Positions 45,468 to 53,943 of a DNA stretch of 64,000 nucleotides are shown one piece after another. A program made the translations under genes and the position numbers. Numbering within the stretch: position 1 is the first letter of the stretch; each line of letters starts with the position of its first letter. This stretch comes from an uncultured Desulfobacter sp. (GTDB taxonomy: Bacteria; Desulfobacterota; Desulfobacteria; Desulfobacterales; Desulfobacteraceae): assembly GCF_963666675.1 (NCBI RefSeq), contig NZ_OY762929.1, forward strand, positions 1,364,001-1,428,000. Direction: 5' to 3'. Below the pieces are notes generated by a model that was given only the letters and a program-made list of their open reading frames with translations, searched no databases and was not told where the DNA came from.

Positions 45468-45495
45468 GGCCATATGTGCCCACGCGGCCATATTT
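45468..45495 (-). promoter_or_regulatory. Upstream activator element, copy A
   Basis: Two half-sites, GGCCATATGTG and CGGCCATATTT, at 17-bp centre spacing (given on the plus strand). The same arrangement occurs at 58900-58927 and 50017-50044. It starts 123 bp before the -12 position of P2. Probable binding site for the sigma-54 activator encoded at 50117-51622. Nothing else was seen in the 339-bp gap 45301-45639 apart from GC-rich short palindromes near 45500-45560. Confidence 0.6.
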
Positions 45496-45639
45496 AACCT
45501 CGTTTTAAACGGCGGGCATCGGCGGGACGCCTGAGACAATCGCCACGCCTACAGGGGCGCTCTGCTATGCCCAGGTCACGTCATCTTAATTTTCATCGGC
45601 TTGCTTGTGAAAACATAATGTTTTTAAGAAGGGATATCT

Positions 45640-45825
45640 TTAATAACCGATGTGAATGGACTCGAACGACCCAAATAGATTACCCAGCCACAAAACCAAG
45701 GCGATAATAGCCAGAATGTTAAGTATCTGCCGTATCCTCCTGTCCATGGGGATATATCTATTGGCCAGCCAGAACAGAAATCCGACAAAGATTAAAATGA
45801 TGCTAAACTGTACAAGGTCTGTCAT
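45640..45825 (-). CDS. Small two-helix membrane protein
   Basis: A 61-residue protein starting MTDLVQFSIILIFVGFLFWLANRYIPMD. Hydrophobic helices at about 5-21 and 34-50 surround a basic, conserved-looking IPMDRRIRQILN loop, a layout shared by small Thivi_2564-type membrane proteins. The ATG at 45825 has a perfect AGGAGG ribosome site; the open frame to 45852 has none. It is the last gene of the SPFH/GGDEF operon. Confidence 0.75.
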   Translation of the reverse strand: MTDLVQFSIILIFVGFLFWLANRYIPMDRRIRQILNILAIIALVLWLGNLFGSFESIHIGY

Positions 45826-45926
45826 TGTTCCTCCTGTTTTCTTTGTGTGCATTGTTGCTTAGGGTTTGAAAATCTGCCGTGATTTTTTACCCACCCCGGA
45901 AAATGCCTTGATGTCCCTCCATGGAA

Positions 45927-46961
45927 TCAGCAATCATGCACTACGCAATTCCTGCCGTTGGCTTTGGCCTTGTATAAGCATTTATCTGCTTTCGAAACCC
46001 AGGATAAAAAACTTTCACCGGAGCTATTTTTAACCAGGCCCTGGGTGACACCGATACTGATGGTTACAAAAATACCGTCCGGTCTAGATTTTTCCACTTC
46101 TTTACGGATTTTTTCAGCCATCAGCGGCACAGCAGGGTGGTCAATATCAGGAAACAGGATGACAAATTCTTCCCCGCCATACCGGCTCATCACATCCGAT
46201 TTACGGACAGTCCTCTTCAAAGAGTTCGCAACGCCCTTAAGAACGATGTCACCCCTTGGATGACCATATTTGTCATTAATCTTTTTAAAATGATCAATAT
46301 CAATCATGAAAACGGCTATATTCTCTTTTCTCCGCTCGGCCAGAGAAAATAATCCCTGGGTAACCATTAAAAACCCCCGCCGGTTATACAGACCGGTCAA
46401 TCCGTCAGTCATCGTGATGTCAACCAAAACCTTATTTCTTCTCCAAAGGCTTTGCAGCGTTTCTCCCAGTAGTTCCAATTCGGGTGTTATATGGCCATAT
46501 TGGATAAACATATCAATAAATCTCCTGATATGGCGGTCATATGTGTCTGAAGGAACCGTATCTCCATCTCCCTCCAGGGGCCTTAATATGTTAAAAAGCA
46601 CTTCAAAGGCCGGATACAGCATGTAGTATTCCAACCGGTAGGCCAGGATAAGTGCATTCCCCATTGATTTTTTTTCTTCCCAGCGGTTTGAGAGAAACTC
46701 AATTTTCTCCAATATGGCGGACAATTCTTTCCGAATCTCCGATGGTGTATCAAAAATGCAAGGAAAGATTAAATCTCCAGCCCTCAGGGCAACCCTTTGC
46801 CAGAAAACGGCATGAATTTTTTCTTCATCAGCCATCTGGGTCCAGATCGCCTTAAGCGCTGTTATTTCTTCTGCTTGGGACAGCTTGGTATATGTCTGTA
46901 TGGCCTTTTGATTAATGGCAATACACAGGCGAATTATTTTCCAGGTGATTCCATTCTTCAT
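45927..46961 (-). CDS. Ferritin-like domain fused to a GGDEF diguanylate cyclase
   Basis: A 344-residue cytoplasmic protein. Residues 180-340 are a complete GGDEF domain: DGLTGLYNRRGF, GGEEF at 262-266, and the RxxD inhibitory site at 253-256, so it should make cyclic di-GMP under product control. Residues 8-165 are all-helical and look rubrerythrin/ferritin-like: AIQTYTKLSQAEE, then ADEEKIH (E47 and H50 as an ExxH pair) and RLEYYMLYPAFE (E111). The first glutamate expected in helix 1 appears to be N17 or Q18 instead, so the metal site may be altered. A sensory role for iron or redox state is inferred. Ribosome site AAGGACAAGG. Confidence 0.85.
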   Translation of the reverse strand: MKNGITWKIIRLCIAINQKAIQTYTKLSQAEEITALKAIWTQMADEEKIHAVFWQRVALRAGDLIFPCIFDTPSEIRKELSAILEKIEFLSNRWEEKKSMGNALILAYRLEYYMLYPAFEVLFNILRPLEGDGDTVPSDTYDRHIRRFIDMFIQYGHITPELELLGETLQSLWRRNKVLVDITMTDGLTGLYNRRGFLMVTQGLFSLAERRKENIAVFMIDIDHFKKINDKYGHPRGDIVLKGVANSLKRTVRKSDVMSRYGGEEFVILFPDIDHPAVPLMAEKIRKEVEKSRPDGIFVTISIGVTQGLVKNSSGESFLSWVSKADKCLYKAKANGRNCVVHDC

Positions 46962-47017
46962 ACCCTTGTCCTTTCCTTACGCTTTTCCCGGGAAGGCATT
47001 GATAAGTCCGGAAGTAA

Positions 47018-48055
47018 CTAATCCGGTCTTTGGATGGTGGAAAGCGATTTAGTCCCCAAAGTCTCAATGAGCCGGTTGATATCCGTTGTTTTAAGATTCA
47101 TTCCCCCTTCGGATACCGGAAGCAGAATGATGCGCTTGCCTTCAAGTGCTTCTGCAATTTTCAGTTTTACGATGGTCTCAGCCCCGGAACCGACCAGGGC
47201 ATTGTTCATTTCCTGGATGCCTCTGGCTTCAGCAATGCCTTCCGCTTCAATGGCTCTTGCCAGAAGCTGTTGCTTTTCCAGATAAACGTCCGCCTCGATT
47301 TTATCCTTTTGATATTGACCGTCGGCGTTGGCAACCATTTTGTTTACCTCGCCCCTTGCTTCTTCCAGTTTGCGTTTATACTCTTCAAGGGCGGCATGCT
47401 GGGCTGATTTGTTTTTCTCCACCTGCTGGTCCGCTACTTTTTTATCTTCAATGGCTTTGGTGTACTCTGCATTGAACCGGTAATCGTTTGTCAGCACCTT
47501 CTCAATGACAATACCCATGGGTCCAAGAATCTTATCCAATGCGGCCTTGGCTTTTCCTGCCTGGGTTTCTCTTGCTTCTGCTACATAAAAGGATTCAGTT
47601 TTCAACTCCCCGAAGATATCCCGGGGCTTGCTTCTGGCAACCGTCCTGACGATAGTTTCCCGCAGGACGGCATCGTTTAAAGCCACATACTGAAGTATAT
47701 ACGGAGCCTTTGCAGCATCAATCCGGTAAGCAATTATCACATCAAGGCTGATGTCATTTCCGTCAATGGTTTTAAACAGCAAATCATCCTGGGTACTGCG
47801 GTCCCCCCGGTTTTCTGAAAAGGTCATTTCCAGATTTTGAAGCTTGGTATCAAAGACATGCCAGTCATTGATAAACGGCAGGAAAAAATAGGTTGAACCC
47901 TGGGCATACACACGATCCTCTACACCTTTGGGAGCAAACAGGCCGATTTTCCGGGTCCGGACACCGACTTCGGTTTCGCCTGTGGTATGGGGCATACAGC
48001 CCGTGGTTGAAAAGCCGGCTGTTATCAGGATGACAAAAAGGATAAAACGTTTCAC
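47018..48055 (-). CDS. SPFH/prohibitin-family lipoprotein
   Basis: A 345-residue protein with an N-terminal lipoprotein-like signal ending at C20 (GFSTTGC), an SPFH domain (about residues 30-210; TEVGVRTRKIGLFAPKGVEDRVYAQG) and a long charged coiled coil (about 210-290; DKKVADQQVEKNKSAQHAALEEY). SPFH proteins scaffold membrane microdomains and regulate membrane proteases (HflK/HflC, prohibitins). It starts with a GTG overlapping the stop of the other SPFH gene by 4 bp, so the two products probably form a hetero-oligomer. Confidence 0.85.
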   Translation of the reverse strand: MKRFILFVILITAGFSTTGCMPHTTGETEVGVRTRKIGLFAPKGVEDRVYAQGSTYFFLPFINDWHVFDTKLQNLEMTFSENRGDRSTQDDLLFKTIDGNDISLDVIIAYRIDAAKAPYILQYVALNDAVLRETIVRTVARSKPRDIFGELKTESFYVAEARETQAGKAKAALDKILGPMGIVIEKVLTNDYRFNAEYTKAIEDKKVADQQVEKNKSAQHAALEEYKRKLEEARGEVNKMVANADGQYQKDKIEADVYLEKQQLLARAIEAEGIAEARGIQEMNNALVGSGAETIVKLKIAEALEGKRIILLPVSEGGMNLKTTDINRLIETLGTKSLSTIQRPD

Positions 48056-49152
48056 TTGGCACCTTCCCGGCGAATATCAAATAGTTTTAGAGTATTGTTC
48101 AGATCCAGCGGATTGACCCCATGGGCACCGTCGCTGGGAAGGATAATCAGATCAAGGCCCTTATACGCCTGTGCCATTTTTAAACCTACCATACGGTCGG
48201 ACCCAATACCTTTTAATGCTTTATTTTTCAGGCGCACCCGTTCGGCTTCAGACAGTTTTACCAACAGATCGGCATTGGCCTTTATTTTACGGACGTAGAG
48301 GTCTTTTTCAGCAATTTTCCGGGTTACATAGGCCTGGCCTTTTTCCATCTCAACGGCCGCGATGACCAGACCCTCCTGGACAATCTTTTTTAACTGGGCT
48401 TCTTCCTTGGCGGCCCGGGCTGCGGCCTGGTTGGTAAAGACCATCTGATCCTGAAGTTTTTTGGCTTCAATATTTTTTTGGATTTCAGGACTGTATCTGA
48501 AATAGCGGACCAGCACCTGATCCACCTCAATTCCCTTTAGATTGAGTTCCCGGTTGAGATTCTCTTTGGCCTCTTCGGCCTTTTTAACCCGCATGGGACT
48601 GTTATAAAATTCTTCGGTGGTCAGTTTACCCAAGGTCTCTTTCAAGGCAGGTTCGGCTTTGGGGATGATACCGTTGTCTTCATACAGTTTTCCCGGACCG
48701 ATGGTGGTAAATACCAGATAGGGGTCTTTGATGTGGTAGAGCATGGAGACATCCACATCCACAAAAAAACCGTCTGAGGTCTGGATATGGGCTGCCCGGT
48801 CTTTTCTGGCACCACCGGCTGCGGTTTCGGGAAAATTGGTCAGCTCCAGCACCTGGATACCCTTGGGAAGGCGATACATCCGCTGAAGCCCGAACGGCAT
48901 GACAAATGTCAGCCCGGCATGGTAAACTTTGTTTTGAACCCCGCGGGCCATTCCGACACGAACCACTTTAATACCGTATTCATTCGGCTCTACATAGGCA
49001 AATAAAAATTTATAGCAAAGGTATAAAATTACAGCCAATGTTAGCAGGATTTGGAATCCAACACCCATCCGCAGGCTTGAAAAAAAACCGCCTAATGGGC
49101 CCTTAGCCCTGGTCAAATACTCTTTAAATTGATTTGTCTGGTTCTCTGTCAC
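48052..49152 (-). CDS. SPFH/prohibitin-family membrane protein
   Basis: A 366-residue protein: cytoplasmic N-terminus, one transmembrane helix (about residues 31-52, MGVGFQILLTLAVILYLCYKF), an SPFH domain (VEPNEYGIKVVRVGMARGVQNKVYHAGLTFVMPFG...) and a coiled coil (about 215-300) rich in Ala/Lys/Glu. I start at the GTG at 49152, seven bases after AAGGA; a TTG at 49158 is too close to that ribosome site. It resembles HflK in layout and is translationally coupled to the lipoprotein SPFH partner. Confidence 0.87.
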   Translation of the reverse strand: MTENQTNQFKEYLTRAKGPLGGFFSSLRMGVGFQILLTLAVILYLCYKFLFAYVEPNEYGIKVVRVGMARGVQNKVYHAGLTFVMPFGLQRMYRLPKGIQVLELTNFPETAAGGARKDRAAHIQTSDGFFVDVDVSMLYHIKDPYLVFTTIGPGKLYEDNGIIPKAEPALKETLGKLTTEEFYNSPMRVKKAEEAKENLNRELNLKGIEVDQVLVRYFRYSPEIQKNIEAKKLQDQMVFTNQAAARAAKEEAQLKKIVQEGLVIAAVEMEKGQAYVTRKIAEKDLYVRKIKANADLLVKLSEAERVRLKNKALKGIGSDRMVGLKMAQAYKGLDLIILPSDGAHGVNPLDLNNTLKLFDIRREGAK

Positions 49153-49304
49153 AATCAATTCCTTTTATGAGACACAATTCATACAAATGGGATGAATCAT
49201 GGATTTAAAAACATATTGTTAACGAATTTTCCGGTCGTGATACCCGTATATGGATAAAGTCACGCCACAGATGTCAGTTTGGGGCTTTGAGCAATTTTAT
49301 GCCC

Positions 49305-49634
49305 TCAGCCCTTTTTTTGCCTGAGCGTCCGAACCGCATCCATCCCCCAGGTCTGGGAAACGTTATGAATCCAAATCCTGGGCGGTTCAGATAATAGTGT
49401 TTTTGTTCCCAGAAGCACACCGAACTGATATGACTGGATGTGATTTTCCATGTCTTTTTGGGTTTCCCATTCTTCCAGCAGTGAGAACCGATTCTTATTG
49501 TCAATGTCACAAAAGGCACAACAGTTTTTGCAGCCGGGTCCTTCTCTCACCGATTCCACCAGTGAGAGGAGGGTTTGCAGCACTTCCAGATGTTTTTCCG
49601 GATGTGCGTTGAGAGTCATTTTGACTATCATCAT
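49305..49634 (-). CDS. Antibiotic-biosynthesis-monooxygenase-fold protein
   Basis: A 109-residue dimeric alpha/beta-barrel type (ABM) protein: MIVKMTLNAHPEKHLEVLQTLLSLVESVREGPGCKN, then RFSLLEEWETQKDMENHIQS. Members include quinol and haem monooxygenases and many proteins of unknown role. The cluster CKNCCAFC in the middle is unusual and could bind metal or form disulfides. The ribosome site GAGG lies eight bases before the ATG. It lies 50 bp after the 46-aa gene that opens this operon. Confidence 0.75.
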   Translation of the reverse strand: MMIVKMTLNAHPEKHLEVLQTLLSLVESVREGPGCKNCCAFCDIDNKNRFSLLEEWETQKDMENHIQSYQFGVLLGTKTLLSEPPRIWIHNVSQTWGMDAVRTLRQKKG

Positions 49635-49683
49635 TCTTATTACCTCTTAAAAACATGCTGGTGTATCGAAATAAAAAAGATGG

Positions 49684-49824
49684 CTAAATGTCACTGAGGC
49701 CTCTGCCTAAAACTGCTTCTGAAATGCTTTTTTGCTTTTTTTGTTTTCGTTTCTCTTTTGGCGTCTGTCTGGCTTTTTTTTGTTCCTCACGCCTGCCTTT
49801 GTCTCTTTTTCCTTTATCACCCAT
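49684..49824 (-). CDS. 46-aa charged protein (MGDKGKRDKGRR type)
   Basis: Starts MGDKGKRDKGRREEQKKARQ, then TPKEKRKQKK, and ends LGRGLSDI. Very short conserved proteins of this kind occur in many bacteria; function unknown. The ribosome site AGGAG is eight bases before the ATG, and the sigma-54-type promoter 78 bp upstream points at it. A longer frame over the same DNA (49707-49910) is a shadow and lacks a ribosome site. First gene of the SPFH/GGDEF operon. Confidence 0.75.
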   Translation of the reverse strand: MGDKGKRDKGRREEQKKARQTPKEKRKQKKQKSISEAVLGRGLSDI

Positions 49825-49901
49825 AATCTTTTCTCCTGGTTTAAAATCAGTGTTTTTCCTTTACTCTCTTTCCTTGCTTGGGGTGTTCGAACTTTTAATA
49901 C

Positions 49902-49917
49902 TGCAATCATTGCGCCA
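49902..49917 (-). promoter_or_regulatory. Sigma-54 promoter of the SPFH/GGDEF operon (P1)
   Basis: On the minus strand: TGGCGCAATGATTGCA. GG and GC are at the correct 10-bp separation, and the -12 element TTGCA is perfect; the -24 element is TGGCGC. The predicted start is near 49890, 66 bp before the 46-aa gene. Confidence 0.75.
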
Positions 49918-50016
49918 TGGTTCTGACAAGAGGAATAGTTTTTTGATGATGCTGTATTTTAAGGAGAAACAAAGGAAGGAGTTAGATTATTAAAAGAGGA
50001 GGGGAGGCTCAAAAAC

Positions 50017-50044
50017 GGTCTTATTTGTTCAATGGGTCATATCG
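50017..50044 (-). promoter_or_regulatory. Upstream activator element, copy C
   Basis: Plus-strand reading GGTCTTATTTG, six bases, GGGTCATATCG. It matches copy B (58900-58927) at about 23 of 28 positions and starts 114 bp before the -12 GC of P1. It lies just downstream of the activator gene. Confidence 0.6.
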
Positions 50045-50116
50045 TGCCTTTTTAAAGGTTCCCGTACCCGACCTCGGCGTGGCTGCAATCGGATGGGCCG
50101 CAACGAAGAATGAGCC

Positions 50117-51622
50117 TCATTGGCAATTAAAAGGAAGCCGCTCGGGAGGACCGATGCTGAGTTTACGCATGCGGGCGCGCAATGTGCTGCGATTGAGGCC
50201 GAGAATCTGGGCCGCACTGTTCTTGCCGCTTACTTTCCAGCGGGTCTGTTCAAGCACACGGATGATATAATCGCGCTCAACCGCCTCAAGGGTTTTCAGG
50301 TTTTTGCTCAAATGGCTGTAAGATTTATCGAGATCATCAGCCAGATTGAGTTTGGGGCTTGATGAATTGATCACTGCCCGTTCAAGAACATTTTCCAACT
50401 CTCGAACGTTTCCCGGCCAATGATAGTTTAAAAGGGCATTCATTACATTTTGGGGAACCACTTTAATGTGTTTACCCAATCTCCGGGAGATCTTAGTTAT
50501 ATAGAAATCAGCAAGGAGGGGGATATCCTCTTTCCTTTCCCGCAGCGGCGGCATGGTAATCGGGAAAACATTGAGCCGGTACCACAGATCACTTCGGAAA
50601 CGTCCCTTTTCAACTTCTTTCTCAAGATTTCTGTTTGTCGCGGCAATAATCCGTACATCCACTTTGATGGTGCGCGAATTTCCCAATCGTTCAAATTCAC
50701 CCTCTTGAATTACCCTGAGCAGCTTTGATTGCAATTCCAGGGGCAGCTCTCCGATTTCATCCAGAAACAGGGTGGCTTTGTCAGCAATCTCAAATCGTCC
50801 TTTGTGACTGCGGTCTGCACCGGTAAATGCCCCTTTCTCATGGCCGAAAAGCTCGCTCTCTATAAGATTTGCGGGCAATGCCGCACAATTGACTTTGATC
50901 AGGGCCCGGTTTTTCCGGCTGCTGTAGCTATGAATTGCCCGGACCACAAGTTCCTTGCCGGTACCGGTCTCACCCAGAACCATAACGGTTGTGTCACTCT
51001 GTGCAATTTGCTCAACCTTGAAGAGCACATATTTAAGCCCGTCACTGTGACCAATAATATTCTCATGATTGTGTTCCAACTTAATCTCATCTTTGAGATA
51101 CGCGCGTTCATCTTCAAGTTGCTTTTTCAGTATCGCTACTTCCTCCAGGGCTTTCTCTGCAAGCACCTTTTCATGTTCGGTCTTTTGCTTTTCCAGAACA
51201 AGCTGGGCGGTTCTTTTTTTAACGATCTCCTCAAGATTCCGCTTATAATGTTCTTTTTCAGTAACATCTTCAATAGCCAGTAAAATCAGCTCCACTTTTT
51301 TAAAATCGTTATAAATTCTTCTGGCATTCAAATGCATTATTTTAGTCCCAATGACATCAAAAGAATGTTCCACTTCAAAATCATTAAACACGGTATTTTC
51401 AGGGAGTATACTCTCAAGTAATTCTTTGAGTCTGGGGATATTCCACTGCCCGTTGCCAAGGTCATAAATTAAAATGCCTTCCGTGTTTTCCTGCTTGGCA
51501 CAGAATGTCACATAAAACGCTTGATTTGCTTTGACTATTTTCAAATCAGCATCAAGAATCACAAGCGGTTCACGGACCGAACCGAGAATATCAGTGAAAA
51601 TTTCTAAAATTTTTTTTTGCAT
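50117..51622 (-). CDS. Sigma-54-dependent transcriptional activator (PAS-AAA+-Fis)
   Basis: A 501-residue bacterial enhancer-binding protein. Residues 12-120 are a PAS-like sensor domain (PLVILDADLKIVKANQAF), 125-185 a coiled coil, and about 188-420 the AAA+ domain with Walker A GETGTGKE (217-224), the sigma-54-contacting GAFTGA (264-269) and Walker B FLDEIGE. The C-terminal 50 residues are a Fis-type HTH (NSAAQILGLNRSTLRARMRKL). No receiver domain is present, so the signal is probably sensed directly by the PAS domain. Its gene lies between the three operons carrying matching sigma-54 promoters and upstream elements, so I infer it controls them. Confidence 0.92.
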   Translation of the reverse strand: MQKKILEIFTDILGSVREPLVILDADLKIVKANQAFYVTFCAKQENTEGILIYDLGNGQWNIPRLKELLESILPENTVFNDFEVEHSFDVIGTKIMHLNARRIYNDFKKVELILLAIEDVTEKEHYKRNLEEIVKKRTAQLVLEKQKTEHEKVLAEKALEEVAILKKQLEDERAYLKDEIKLEHNHENIIGHSDGLKYVLFKVEQIAQSDTTVMVLGETGTGKELVVRAIHSYSSRKNRALIKVNCAALPANLIESELFGHEKGAFTGADRSHKGRFEIADKATLFLDEIGELPLELQSKLLRVIQEGEFERLGNSRTIKVDVRIIAATNRNLEKEVEKGRFRSDLWYRLNVFPITMPPLRERKEDIPLLADFYITKISRRLGKHIKVVPQNVMNALLNYHWPGNVRELENVLERAVINSSSPKLNLADDLDKSYSHLSKNLKTLEAVERDYIIRVLEQTRWKVSGKNSAAQILGLNRSTLRARMRKLSIGPPERLPFNCQ

Positions 51623-51694
51623 TCATGAATCCTAAAATATTTATTGAATTCTGCCTTCAGGAAAGGCCGGATCTCATCCGGTAAATGTTGCACT

Positions 51695-52834
51695 TCATAT
51701 TGACAAACGATCTTTTCTCCATTTTAGGGTAGATCTTAATCCCTCCGTTGCGACCATTGTGCCTTCGATTTCATCGAAGAGTGCAAAATTTACAGCATTT
51801 ATTATATCAATATTTCTATTATTATTGTTCGTGAATGGATCCCGTTTTAGAATTTCCTGATAAATATTTCGAAATTCATTCAGTCGGCGCTTTTTGAAAA
51901 TTTTATGAAAAAAACTCTTAGAGCGCTGGGAGTACCCTAATTTATTGAGGCGTTTTATGATGTATGTAAGCGTTCTGGCTGTCGGTTTAAATCCAAATGT
52001 CTCTTCCAATACTGATTTAAGTACAGATGAAGCCTCTAATGGATCAACAAAGCCATTGATCTGTTTTTTACTTTCATATTCAGGGGAGACAGACGTCTTT
52101 TTATTTTTTTTCGATTTTAGAGATTTTGTTAGCCTATGAGCCTCGATTTCACGACATAATTGCTCTGCCTGCATTGCGGCAGCTTGCAGATAAGCACTCA
52201 AATTATAGAAACCTGAATGTATATGTTCAGGAAAAGTCTCCCCGATTCGGCTATATCTATATCTATATTTATGGTCGATTTCACCCCATGCCTCCTCAAG
52301 AATTGTGCGTAACTGCAGCTCTATTTGAATGTTTTTGAATGTTTCGCTTACATCTGAATTCTCTCCTAATTTGATCTGGTAATGGATTGATGAATATCCA
52401 CTATATTGGAGATTGACATTTTGTGGGGTTACCTTGTCAAGGCCTATTGGCAAAACAAATGATCTTTTATAATCGGGTTTTTGTATGAATTTTAATATTT
52501 TTTCTTCAACTAAAAATGCAAGATATGCTTCGACCTTTACAATGTCTGAAAGGCGCAGGCAAATGATCCTGATACCAATTATATCTCCAATCCTTTCGTG
52601 AAAATTATTGTGTGTGATAGGCTTCATATCAAATTCAGAATTCATATTTTCTTGGTCGATTTTCTCAATAAGTCTTGATTCATCTTTGATTCTATATAGT
52701 ATCGTATGAATACTTTCTTTGGGCGCTGAAGGATCATCGCGAATGAGCCGTATAAAATACTCAGCAAGTATTTTGTACTTCTTTTTTCCCTTGAAAAAAG
52801 AGATTAAAATATTATCCCTTTGTTGTTTTTTCAA
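51695..52834 (-). CDS. RelA/SpoT-domain alarmone synthetase-like protein
   Basis: A 379-residue protein. The synthetase core is intact by eye: YRIKDESRLIEKI (about 47-59), RIGDIIGIRIICLRLSD (81-97, with the catalytic Asp), YSGYSSIHYQI (145-155) and IELQLRTILEEAWGEIDHKYRY (171-192). It lacks the HD hydrolase and the TGS/ACT domains, so it resembles a small alarmone synthetase with a unique C-terminal extension of about 160 residues. Product (p)ppGpp is inferred. The start is TTG 52834 after AAAAAGGA. It lies 72 bp upstream of the sigma-54 activator on the same strand. Confidence 0.85.
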   Translation of the reverse strand: MKKQQRDNILISFFKGKKKYKILAEYFIRLIRDDPSAPKESIHTILYRIKDESRLIEKIDQENMNSEFDMKPITHNNFHERIGDIIGIRIICLRLSDIVKVEAYLAFLVEEKILKFIQKPDYKRSFVLPIGLDKVTPQNVNLQYSGYSSIHYQIKLGENSDVSETFKNIQIELQLRTILEEAWGEIDHKYRYRYSRIGETFPEHIHSGFYNLSAYLQAAAMQAEQLCREIEAHRLTKSLKSKKNKKTSVSPEYESKKQINGFVDPLEASSVLKSVLEETFGFKPTARTLTYIIKRLNKLGYSQRSKSFFHKIFKKRRLNEFRNIYQEILKRDPFTNNNNRNIDIINAVNFALFDEIEGTMVATEGLRSTLKWRKDRLSI

Positions 52835-53123
52835 TTATTAAGTCCTTTTTCTGGCTCGTGTGGGAAGATGATGAAAGGTAACGTATCGACCTTGACGCTG
52901 CATGCTGAGCTTGGCAAAGCAGAGATACTAAAATAATCCGTAGGATTTAAAAAAGTGCAACACTCTAAATGGAATCCACTGAGATTAGATCCTTGCAACT
53001 TATAGTGCTCCAACTTTGGTTTTTATAGGCTCAATTCTTGTTTTGAACCTATATTATCATTATTATGGCATAAAGCTCTATGAAAAACCTAAATTGCTAA
53101 ATTTATTATTCCCCGCCCCCAAT

Positions 53124-53741
53124 TCAGACCACATACAAGAGCACTGTAAAATAGTGGATAATACTTCCGGCCAGCACAAATAGATGCCAGATGCCATGAA
53201 AATGGCGAATTTTTTCATCCAGAACGTAAAAAATCACACCGACGGTATAAAAGACTCCGCCTGTCAGGAGCCCGATAAATCCAGTCAATGCCAGATTCTG
53301 CAACAGAGGACGGAGTGCTATCATTATCAGCCAGCCCATGGAAATATATATTATTAGCGGTAGAATGCGTTGCTCTTTCCGGGAAAACATATCCAGAATC
53401 ATCCCGGCAACCGCAAGGCACCAGACAGCCCCGAATATTGACCAGCCCCAATTGCCGCGAAGTGTTATAAGAGAAAATGGCGTGTAAGTACCGGCTATCA
53501 GCAAATAGATTGCGAGATGATCTAATTTGTGGAAAACGTTTTTGGTCTTCCCTTTTAGGCTGTGGTAAAGCGTCGAAAAAATATAAAGCAAGAACAGGGC
53601 GGTTCCGTAGATACTGAAGCTCACTATCTTCCAGGGGTCACCCTGACGTGCAGCTGATACAACCAGGAACACCAAACCCAGAATTGATAGGACTGCACCG
53701 ATCAGATGACTGATACTATTGAACCATTCTCCCTTATACAT
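53124..53741 (-). CDS. Haemolysin III / PAQR family membrane protein
   Basis: A 205-residue protein with seven hydrophobic helices. It carries the conserved E5 (GEWFNSISHLIG), TLYHS, FHKLDHLAIYLLIAGTYTPF, and the C-terminal FHGIWHLFVLAGSIIHYF histidine pair expected to bind zinc. Family members are named for haemolysin III; the cellular role is unclear (lipid or zinc-hydrolase like). The 289-bp stretch to the next gene on its downstream side (52835-53123) holds nothing I recognise. Confidence 0.92.
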   Translation of the reverse strand: MYKGEWFNSISHLIGAVLSILGLVFLVVSAARQGDPWKIVSFSIYGTALFLLYIFSTLYHSLKGKTKNVFHKLDHLAIYLLIAGTYTPFSLITLRGNWGWSIFGAVWCLAVAGMILDMFSRKEQRILPLIIYISMGWLIMIALRPLLQNLALTGFIGLLTGGVFYTVGVIFYVLDEKIRHFHGIWHLFVLAGSIIHYFTVLLYVV

Positions 53742-53830
53742 GGATATTCCCCAAGCTATTTTCGTTCTCTAATCGACTATCCATATCTACAAAAATATGG
53801 CCGGGGATACAAAAGGAATCGTTACTTTTG

Positions 53831-53926
53831 TATGAAAGAGTTCGATAACTTATTGAGTTCTTTCATTCTTCGTTGTGGGTAGAAGCCTGGGTCATGATAG
53901 ACCTGGCCCGGCCCATGGCCGTTATT
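53831..53926 (+). repeat. Duplicated element, copy 1
   Basis: Begins TATGAAAGAGTTCGATAA and ends GGCCCATGGCCGTTATT. It aligns end to end with 54183-54275 in the same orientation; the middle of each copy holds a hairpin (here AGCCTGGGTC/GACCTGGC with a bulge). The two copies flank the small zinc-ribbon gene. Confidence 0.75.
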
Positions 53927-53943
53927 AAAAAAGAACACCTTCG

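Noticed and set aside
45950..45972. Possible extra sigma-54 site (AGCAATCATGCACTA) near the GGDEF stop
   Set aside because: The -12 part resembles the others but there is no -24 GG, and it lies within or beside coding sequence.
49707..49910. 67-codon minus-strand frame
   Set aside because: Shadow of the 46-codon gene at 49684-49824, which has the better ribosome site and family-like sequence; the sigma-54 promoter also overlaps the start of the longer frame.
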